DNA of 38,707 nt from Myxococcota bacterium (lineage in GTDB: Bacteria > Myxococcota > Kuafuiibacteriia > Kuafuiibacteriales > Kuafuiibacteriaceae). How positions within the stretch are numbered: the stretch's first letter is position 1; every line of letters starts with the position of its first letter. The position numbers and the translations under genes are program-made. The DNA is taken from positions 1 through 38,707 of the forward strand of contig JANQQN010000436.1 of NCBI GenBank assembly GCA_028289325.1. The letters are read 5' to 3'. A model generated the notes under the pieces. That model was given only the letters and a program-made list of their open reading frames with translations, was not told the DNA's origin and did no database searches. Positions 33,401-38,707 of this stretch are shown piece by piece.

Positions 33401-35687
33401 GCTTCTTGGCTTCGAACGCCTCGTAGACCTCGTCGCGCTTGTCGGCGAGATCGGCGAGGAATTCATCGAACTCGGAGAAACGCCCCTCGAGCTCTTCCAG
33501 CTGAACCATGAGCCGCGACAGCTGGGCCTCACACTTTTCGGGGGTGTCGGCCATGGCCACCGCGCTTTGCACCGCCTGGCCGAGGAGCTTGAACTGAGCC
33601 GCGAACTCCGCGCGGCCTTCCGTGCTCATCAGCGCTTTGCGCCGGGCCTGCGCCGTGGCCCGGGCGCGGTTGAGGTGACCGAACACCTCGGAGATCCGTT
33701 CCAGAATCTCGGTCCGTTGATTGGGGTCGTCGACCTCGAGGCCGGCCACGACTTCCGACAGGAGGTTCAGGCCGTCGTTGAGGGTGTCGAGTCGCGCTCG
33801 CAGCGGCTCGATATCCGCGGTGCGGTCGACGGCGTTGGCTTGGTCGAACAGCGCTTCGATCTGCTTCAGCAGAGGGTCGAGGGCCTCGCCGGTGAGCATG
33901 AACGCCACACACGCGGCGGAGATTCGGTCGAACTGTTCGACGAGCCCCGCCTCGAGGTCGTCGAGGGCCGCGGTGTCGACATAGCGGAGGTCCCGGAGGG
34001 TGATGATGTGGCCCCGCTGGTGGCGCAGGCGCGTCAGCGCGGTCAGATAGTCGGGGACCTTCCACCCTTCGGGCTGAAGGTCGCGCAGCAGCGACGTCTG
34101 GGCCGTCCGGGCCTCGGCCAGCGCCTCGGTGGCCTTCGTCTGCAGCACCTGCACCTTCTCGAACTCGTCGACGATCAGCTCGGTGGTCCTGAGCAAGTCA
34201 TCGAGGGTCGACGTCAGGTCTTGCGCCAGCGCGTCGCCGAGCCAGTAGTAGGCGTCCTTCATTCGCGTTGTGCTTCGAATGACATCCTCGAACGTCTGCC
34301 GGATCGGGGATGAGGCCTCGGCGAGCCGTTGGATGCTGAACGCGTCGGAGATCCCTCGGACCAGCTCCGCGTTGCCGATCCGACCCAAGAACGAGTCGTC
34401 GCTGGGCGTCTGGGCCGCGAACTCGTCGGACACGAACGGCGTTTGCCAGATCTGGATCGGATGGACCCGGGTCGGCTCTTCGCTCATCGAGCGGAAGACC
34501 ACCATCTTGCCGTCGTCAAAGAGGGTGAAGCCGTGACCGGTGATGGGGGTGACGACCTCCTTCTTGATCAGGTTGTACGGCAGCAGCAGGTATCGCCCGT
34601 CTCGTTGGTGATAATACACATACAGGACGTCTTCACCGTTCGGGCTCCGGACCGCCCACTTGAAGACCAGGTCGGCGATCGAAGTGTCGAATACTTTGCC
34701 GTCACCGGTCTGCAGATAGTAGCCGCCCGGAAACACGATACCGTGGTCTTCCGGTAGCTGGACGCAGCTCTGTCCGATGGCGTCGATGCGTCGCACGTCG
34801 TGGGTGCGGGTGTTGAAGACCAGATAGCGCCACTCGGTCTCTCGGTAGGGCAACATCTTGAGCAGGATGAGCCCTCCGACCTTCGCGTAGTGGACTTCGC
34901 CGTCGTCCAAGCTCTGCCGGGGGTCGTCGACCGGCTCCCGGTAGATGCCCATGCCGTCTTCGGTGTTGTCTTCGATCTTCACCGTCAGATCCCCGCCGAC
35001 CATCTCCACGAACACCTCGTCGAGGATGTTGACGTGGGGATGGCGGCCGGCGACCTGATGCTCCCGCCCGGTCGGGATCCATTCGAAGTCGAACCGGGCG
35101 GGAAACGTGTGGTCTCGTTCTCCTCGGTTGTCGACGTAGCGGACCCGATGATCCGGGTCGACGATCCATCGGAAGGCGCGGATGTCGCCGAGGTTGTTGC
35201 CGACCTGAAACACCGCGAGCAGCTTGCCGCCGCTTCTTCGGACCTGCAGGAGCCTCGCGTCTTTGTAGTAGCCGTACAGCTCTTCGAAGTCGCGGATGAA
35301 CTGGGGGTCGGTGAGCAGGCCGGGCAGCGCGTCGGTCGGTCGGGCCGCGAGATCGAATCCGGCTTCGGTGGACGTGAAGCCGTGAAGGCTGAATACGTCT
35401 TCGACCCCGGTCTCGGTCCGAAGTCCGATGAACACGTTGTACCCGAGGAGCAGGGTCCCGCCGACGTTGACGACGTCGCGAGGGACGCAGTTGTTCTCCG
35501 TGCGTACGCGCTCGTTGCCGATGACCTCCAGCGTGGCGCCGCCGAACTTGTCGGCCCGAGCCCGGTTGAGCGCGTCGGCCTTGTCGCCCAAGACCTTGGC
35601 CGCGGCGAGCAGCCGCTTTCGAAGAACCTCGTAGCTTCCGCCCAGCTGTTCTTCGGTGGAGACGTCGGCGTCGACCGCGCTTGTCAT
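30411..35687 (-). CDS. giant AAA+ coiled-coil ATPase ('DNA repair ATPase'-type)
   Basis: A 1758-residue cytoplasmic protein. Residues about 60-430 look like a beta-rich, propeller-like region (repeated strands around VFQVGNN and YYLQTGDG) of the type annotated as DUF3686. Then come long helical and coiled-coil stretches (about 480-1260). The AAA+ domain is at about 1270-1500, with Walker A SPPGYGKTT (Lys1296), Walker B LYLDD (Asp1358-Asp1359), sensor AGNPYTESG and a possible arginine-finger region LANRADTYN. More helices and a short tail follow. The AAA+ part resembles MoxR/McrB-type unfoldases, so it may act as a mechanical motor. The 'DNA repair' label is a database habit, not shown by sequence. 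The ATG has GAGG upstream; it starts 7 bases after the flotillin stop. Confidence 0.88.
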   Translation of the reverse strand: MTSAVDADVSTEEQLGGSYEVLRKRLLAAAKVLGDKADALNRARADKFGGATLEVIGNERVRTENNCVPRDVVNVGGTLLLGYNVFIGLRTETGVEDVFSLHGFTSTEAGFDLAARPTDALPGLLTDPQFIRDFEELYGYYKDARLLQVRRSGGKLLAVFQVGNNLGDIRAFRWIVDPDHRVRYVDNRGERDHTFPARFDFEWIPTGREHQVAGRHPHVNILDEVFVEMVGGDLTVKIEDNTEDGMGIYREPVDDPRQSLDDGEVHYAKVGGLILLKMLPYRETEWRYLVFNTRTHDVRRIDAIGQSCVQLPEDHGIVFPGGYYLQTGDGKVFDTSIADLVFKWAVRSPNGEDVLYVYYHQRDGRYLLLPYNLIKKEVVTPITGHGFTLFDDGKMVVFRSMSEEPTRVHPIQIWQTPFVSDEFAAQTPSDDSFLGRIGNAELVRGISDAFSIQRLAEASSPIRQTFEDVIRSTTRMKDAYYWLGDALAQDLTSTLDDLLRTTELIVDEFEKVQVLQTKATEALAEARTAQTSLLRDLQPEGWKVPDYLTALTRLRHQRGHIITLRDLRYVDTAALDDLEAGLVEQFDRISAACVAFMLTGEALDPLLKQIEALFDQANAVDRTADIEPLRARLDTLNDGLNLLSEVVAGLEVDDPNQRTEILERISEVFGHLNRARATAQARRKALMSTEGRAEFAAQFKLLGQAVQSAVAMADTPEKCEAQLSRLMVQLEELEGRFSEFDEFLADLADKRDEVYEAFEAKKLLLLDARARRIQNLGRAAQRILDGVDRRARTFTSDDDLNAYFASDPMLMKLRRLIEQLRELGGSVAADDLDSRQKSAKQDALRNLRDKLELFEGGDDVIKLGHHRFTVNTQSFELTLVPRDDGMALHLAGTDFYETIVDDAFAATHPYWDQHLVSETADVYRGEYLAASMLFDAERSRGSLTMAELTEAAADHEALLERVRRYAAQRYDEGYERGLHDVDAAKILAELVKLVPSAGRLRHAPAPRAWGALYWAFGRDDPASENLHRRAVSLARLRTAFAHPAAEAALARDLAAALQAFTGRWGLEPTKGEVNAAGRYLVDELAEVLPRFTTSREAVQLQSALRADLETRGQRASFERDLEDLGEDLAAQLSVATAWVEAFVEQSDVRPLRPAVLETAVMLLTEARLDRHESGDLTAVAVEGLLGQHPRIQDRTLPLRLDEFLTRLSRFVDERVPGYLAYRRARAELLERERARLRLDELKPRVLTSFVRNRLINDVYLPMIGDNLAKQLGAAGAQRRTDLMGLLLLISPPGYGKTTLMEYVASRLGMVFMKINGPSLGHDVTSLDPADAPNATARQEVEKINLAFEMASNVMLYLDDIQHTNPELLQKFISLCDGQRRVEGVWKGRTQTYDLRGKKFCVIMAGNPYTESGEKFQIPDMLANRADTYNLGDVLEGKDEVFALSYIENSLTSNPVLAPLAARSLPDVHRFIRVAGGDDVPQTDYEHSYSRVEVEEAVTVLRHLFRVQQTLLKVNMAYIGSASQDDRFRTEPPFKLQGSYRNMNKLAEKVVAAMNERELDALIRDHYLGEAQTLTTGAEQNLLKLSELRGAMSEQEAARWAAIKKDFRRVTVAGGADDDPVTRVTATLGALGEQLEGIREFLGVAVDHAQQTPNGPSLDALLPTLERLHTALEGIQPREVAVNLRTEAPKELQDILTAQLSSLERTLAPLVRSSVRNLEEVRSLGQPLAELIELLKLNALSAAPLAPGPTRRSDNQDHR

Positions 35688-35694
35688 CGAATCC

Positions 35695-37680
35695 TCAGTT
35701 CATCGCCTTCGGCGCGCTGCCGCTGCCGAGCTTATCGACACCGAGGTCCCGGACCTGGTCCATGAGGGCCTGAAGCTTGTTTCGTGTCCCTTCGTCGGCG
35801 CCCACCATCAGGCGGCCGATGAGGCCCGAGATGCTCAGCCGCTGCACGTCGGCCGTCGACATGCCCTGCAGGGTGTCCATGAGCTCCGAGGGGAGGTTGC
35901 CGTCGCCATTGAGATAGTGGCCGAAGACCTGCTGCACGGAGTTCGAGTTGTCGATGAACCCGTCCATCGACTTGCCGACCGAGACCGCGTTGATGAACCG
36001 CTCGAAGAACTGGCCGTCGCCGCCCACGATGTTGATCTTCGCCGTGGCCAGGGCCTGCTTGAGGATCTCGGCCCGGGCGTCGGCGATCGCCCGGTTGGCG
36101 TCGATGGTGGCCATGTCGATGGCTCTCTCTTTGTCGAGGCGGAGCCGGAACTCTTCGTGCTCCCGGCCGACGCCGTCGAGCTCCTTCATCGCCTCCGCCT
36201 TTTCGGCCAGGCCCGCGGCTTCGGCCTGCATTTGGCCTTGGGTCACCCGGGCTTTGGCCGCGCCTTCCTTCTCGAGGGCGATGGCGTCGGCTTCGCGAAC
36301 CTTGACCAACGCCAGACCTTCGGCTGCGGTCTCCGCCTGAACGCCTTCCGCGAGGCGAATCTTCGCCGCCGCGGTGCGGTCGGCGGCATCGCGATCCGCA
36401 TCGGCGAGCACGATTCGCTCCTTGGCCTGGAACTGGGCCGCGACGTGCTCGGCCTCGGCGGCCTTGGTCCGCCGGATGACGCCTTGCTCGGCTTCGGCGG
36501 CGGCGGCGGTGACCGTGACCTCTTTCAAGCGCTTGGCTTCGGCGATGGCTCGCGTGTCCTTGATGCGCTCCTCTTCCTCGGCCACGGTCTTCTCGACCGC
36601 GACCCGGCCTCGGATGACGTCCGCGATCTCTCGCTTTTCGACCTCCAGCTCTTTGTCTTTGGCGATGCGCTGCAGCTCGGTCTCCCGCTCGCGCGCGATC
36701 TGCTCGAGCGCGCGGTCCTTCTCGACCCGCTCCGTCTCCACCGCGATCACCCGCTCCCGATTCTTCTCTGCCACCTGGACCTGCCGCAGCTGGGCCTCGC
36801 TGGAGACCTTGATCTCCTCATCGGCCCGGATTCGGGCCAGCTCGGCCTTTTGGTGCTCCTCCGCCTGGACCTTCTTGGTCTCGGCCTCTTCGCGGGCCCG
36901 AACGGTGGCGATCTCCCGGGTCTGTTTGGCGCGGGCGTCTTGCTCCTGGCGTTCCAAGGCCAAGACCGCTTCTTCGGCTTCGACGTTTTGCTTCTTGATC
37001 GCCTTGCGCTCGGCCTGGCGCAGCTCGTTGGTGTGGATGTTCTGCAGGGTGGTCAGCTCGGTGATCTTTCGAATGCCCTGCGCGTCGAGGATGTTGTCTC
37101 GGTCGAGGGTCTCGATCGGCGTTTGCTCGAGAAAGTCGATCGCCGCGTCGTCGAGCACGTAACCATTGAGATCCCGGCCGATGGTGCGAACGATCTCGTC
37201 TTTGAAGTCTTCGCGTTTCGTATACAGCTCGACGAATTCGAGCTGCTTACCCACGGTCTTGAGGGCCTCGGAGAACTTGGCGATGAACAGCTCCTCCAGG
37301 GTGTTCTGATCCGAGGCCCGGGCGCAGCCCACCTGCTGGGCGACCTTCAAGACGTCCTCGGCCGTCTTGTTCACCTTCACGAAGAACGTGACCTTGATGT
37401 CGGCGCGGATGTTGTCTTTACAGATCAGGCCTTCTTTGCCCCGCCGGTCGATCTCGATGGTCTTGACCGAGATATCCATGACCTCGGCTCGGTGAATGAT
37501 CGGCAACACGAGACCGCCGGTGAACGTCACCGTGGGCTCTCGGGTCACCTTGTTGATGATCAACGCTCGACCCTGCTCGACCTTGCGGTAGAACTTCGCC
37601 ACCATCAGCGCGAAGCCCATCAACACCAACAGGCCTGCGCCCAGCACCACTGCGAATAGAATAATGTTGTCGACCATCAT
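35695..37680 (-). CDS. flotillin (SPFH domain protein, YqiK-like)
   Basis: A 661-residue membrane-attached scaffold. An N-terminal transmembrane helix (about 6-28) is followed by an SPFH/band-7 domain (about 30-200, including GLVLPIIHRAEVMDIS and DNIRADIKVTFFVKV) and a very long Ala/Glu/Arg-rich coiled-coil flotillin region (about 205-530) with repeated AEAE/AEEE heptads. The C-terminal 120 residues (GGDGQFFERF onward) are globular. Flotillins oligomerise on membranes and organise protein-rich microdomains; YqiK-type members work with a small OB-fold partner, which is encoded just upstream. A strong GAGGAG site precedes the double ATG. Operon partner of the giant ATPase. Confidence 0.95.
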   Translation of the reverse strand: MMVDNIILFAVVLGAGLLVLMGFALMVAKFYRKVEQGRALIINKVTREPTVTFTGGLVLPIIHRAEVMDISVKTIEIDRRGKEGLICKDNIRADIKVTFFVKVNKTAEDVLKVAQQVGCARASDQNTLEELFIAKFSEALKTVGKQLEFVELYTKREDFKDEIVRTIGRDLNGYVLDDAAIDFLEQTPIETLDRDNILDAQGIRKITELTTLQNIHTNELRQAERKAIKKQNVEAEEAVLALERQEQDARAKQTREIATVRAREEAETKKVQAEEHQKAELARIRADEEIKVSSEAQLRQVQVAEKNRERVIAVETERVEKDRALEQIARERETELQRIAKDKELEVEKREIADVIRGRVAVEKTVAEEEERIKDTRAIAEAKRLKEVTVTAAAAEAEQGVIRRTKAAEAEHVAAQFQAKERIVLADADRDAADRTAAAKIRLAEGVQAETAAEGLALVKVREADAIALEKEGAAKARVTQGQMQAEAAGLAEKAEAMKELDGVGREHEEFRLRLDKERAIDMATIDANRAIADARAEILKQALATAKINIVGGDGQFFERFINAVSVGKSMDGFIDNSNSVQQVFGHYLNGDGNLPSELMDTLQGMSTADVQRLSISGLIGRLMVGADEGTRNKLQALMDQVRDLGVDKLGSGSAPKAMN

Positions 37681-37777
37681 CGTGCTCTCCTCGCGGCGGC
37701 ACTCCTCGTGCTCGCCACGACTATCTGTCTATTGAGTGTCTTGCCGAGTCTGTTGATGCGTCAGCGCTGGTGCCGGG

Positions 37778-38518
37778 TCACCCGCGCCTCGTCGGTTCGG
37801 CCGAGGCCAGCGGCTCGACCCGAAATGTTTCTTCGTCGGGGTCATAGCTGACGATGAGGGCCTCGGCGCCTCGCGTCAGGGGGTTGGGGCTGGCGGCGCG
37901 AACCTCAATCCGGGGCCAATGACCGCCTTCGTGCACGGTGGCGACCCCGAACCGCTCGTCTACGCTGCCCGTCTCGATGGTGCAGCTGCGGCCGACCAGG
38001 TCGCGACGCTCCTCCGCGGCACGTATCTTGAATAGAGGCCCCAGCGGCCGAGACATCAGCCCCGTCAGAGGCGTAGCGACGAGCAGGGCGAAGGTCGCGA
38101 CCAGCACCGAAGTCAGCGGCCCGGGGCCCAGGACCCCGGTCAGGTACTGGCGTCCGAGGAAGCTGGCCGCCCACGCGATAACGATGATGAGACTGAAGAC
38201 GACGGTGAAAGGTGCATTGCGCAAGCCCAGCCAAGACATGAAGCTGAGGAGGCTCAGGCCGTCTTGCAGGCCGCTCGCGGTTTCCGTCGCGCCGTCGAGT
38301 CCTTCCGTGGCCCCGTCGACGCCGCCTTCCACCGCGCCCTCGGCCGCCCCTTCGGCGAGACCGTCGAGGTCACCGCCCACGTCGACCATGTCGATGTCCA
38401 GCGCTCCGACGATCACGAACATCCAGTAAACGAGGACGATCCCGAGCAGAGCGGTGAAGATCACCGTGGGCATCGCCATGATCTGTTGAACGAAAGAACC
38501 CATGCCCTTGCTCGCCAT
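37778..38518 (-). CDS. YqiJ-like OB-fold membrane protein
   Basis: A 246-residue protein with three transmembrane helices (about 15-38, 98-118, 130-152) and a C-terminal OB-fold-like domain (about 165-235: LVGRSCTIETGSVDERFGVATV, here the GRSCTIETG and FGVATV strands). It matches YqiJ/NfeD-type partners of flotillins. Between helix 1 and helix 2 lies an acidic Gly/Ala/Glu/Asp repeat of DGATEG-like units (about residues 48-85), not usual in the family. The first of two possible ATGs (38518) is used; the second (38503) would remove 5 residues. It is the first gene of the operon with the flotillin and giant ATPase; 97 bases separate it from the flotillin. Confidence 0.85.
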   Translation of the reverse strand: MASKGMGSFVQQIMAMPTVIFTALLGIVLVYWMFVIVGALDIDMVDVGGDLDGLAEGAAEGAVEGGVDGATEGLDGATETASGLQDGLSLLSFMSWLGLRNAPFTVVFSLIIVIAWAASFLGRQYLTGVLGPGPLTSVLVATFALLVATPLTGLMSRPLGPLFKIRAAEERRDLVGRSCTIETGSVDERFGVATVHEGGHWPRIEVRAASPNPLTRGAEALIVSYDPDEETFRVEPLASAEPTRRG

Positions 38519-38567
38519 TCAAAGCACCGATGGGCCCGTGTCCACCGGATTTCGGTCAAAGCCTTTC

Positions 38568-38594
38568 TCACCCTCGCGAGCGTGCTTAGGGTGA
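38568..38594. repeat. 7-bp inverted repeat between divergent genes, candidate operator
   Basis: TCACCCT (38568-38574) and AGGGTGA (38588-38594) are separated by 13 bases, in the gap between the minus-strand YqiJ-like gene and the plus-strand gene starting at 38599. It ends 4 bases before that GTG. Possible binding site for a dimeric regulator acting on both genes. Confidence 0.4.
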
Positions 38595-38598
38595 CGGA

Positions 38599-38707
38599 GT
38601 GAGCGTCGAAGCTCGTCCTTCGGCCACCGTGGTCGTCGCTCAAGACGCCGCGCGACGCGCGGTCGCCTCGCTGCTCGAGTGGATCGGATTCGAGACGGTT
38701 GCTTGCC
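38599..38707 (+). CDS. probable response-regulator receiver domain, 3' part outside window
   Basis: Only the first 36 codons are visible. After a few residues the sequence runs TVVVAQDAARRAVASLLEW and GFETVAC, which matches the first strand, the acidic loop and helix 1 of a receiver domain. The acidic pair usually seen after strand 1 is reduced to Gln-Asp. The phospho-acceptor Asp would lie beyond the window. The GTG start follows GGTGACGGA. Divergent from the flotillin operon, which it may or may not control. Confidence 0.5.
   Translation, partial: MSVEARPSATVVVAQDAARRAVASLLEWIGFETVAC

Noticed and set aside
35656..37659. Long plus-strand open frame opposite the flotillin gene
   Set aside because: It is the antisense of the Ala/Glu coiled coil in high-GC DNA; Leu/Asp-rich repeats, no domain, and the minus-strand flotillin is unambiguous.

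Overview
The window is a high-GC, densely coded bacterial chromosome segment. It has no transposase, integrase, phage or CRISPR signature. The gene content points to a Myxococcota-like (deltaproteobacterial) organism: an MglB-type roadblock protein, a DUF4388-like protein, a Ser/Thr kinase with a single membrane helix, a PEGA-domain protein, a lipoprotein with a collagen-like tract and several Cys-rich lipoproteins. This assignment is inferred from gene families; no 16S rRNA or marker gene is present.

Layout. (1) 2-1798: end of an S9 prolyl-oligopeptidase, cut by the window edge. (2) 2115-4561: a tightly coupled four-gene operon (roadblock/LC7; diiron-type MBL-fold protein; DUF4388-like; membrane-anchored roadblock-like), preceded by a good sigma-54 (-24/-12) promoter match. 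(3) 4762-6221: a YceI-family periplasmic protein and a polytopic membrane protein. (4) 6435-10975: an overlapping gene set of outer-membrane barrel, small PstS-like periplasmic binding protein, Cys-rich lipoprotein and hybrid histidine kinase, with a foldable element in the leader. This looks like a sense-and-scavenge locus. (5) 11061-18945, minus strand: a 5'-nucleotidase-like lipoprotein with a collagen-like tract, a FadL-type barrel, a large Cys-rich lipoprotein, a small lipoprotein and a barrel protein; mostly cell-envelope genes. (6) 19086-23244: GlxA-type regulator, CBS-pair protein, DNA polymerase IV and an alpha/beta hydrolase. The last two are divergent and their start codons overlap within one CATG. 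A tRNA-Leu(CAG) follows. (7) 23592-30420: DHH phosphoesterase, Ser/Thr kinase, PEGA protein, fatty-acid desaturase, bacterial PH-domain protein and a small lipoprotein. (8) 30411-38518, minus strand: a three-gene operon of YqiJ-like OB-fold membrane protein, flotillin (YqiK-like) and a 1758-residue AAA+ protein of the 'DNA repair ATPase' type. (9) 38599 to the end: start of a probable response-regulator gene, divergent from operon 8.

The two best candidates for little-described systems are operon 8, where a flotillin scaffold and its OB-fold partner are encoded with a giant AAA+ coiled-coil ATPase, and operon 2, where two roadblock-type proteins flank a predicted diiron MBL protein and a DUF4388-like protein under a probable sigma-54 promoter. 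All calls come from reading sequence and motifs; no database search was run.
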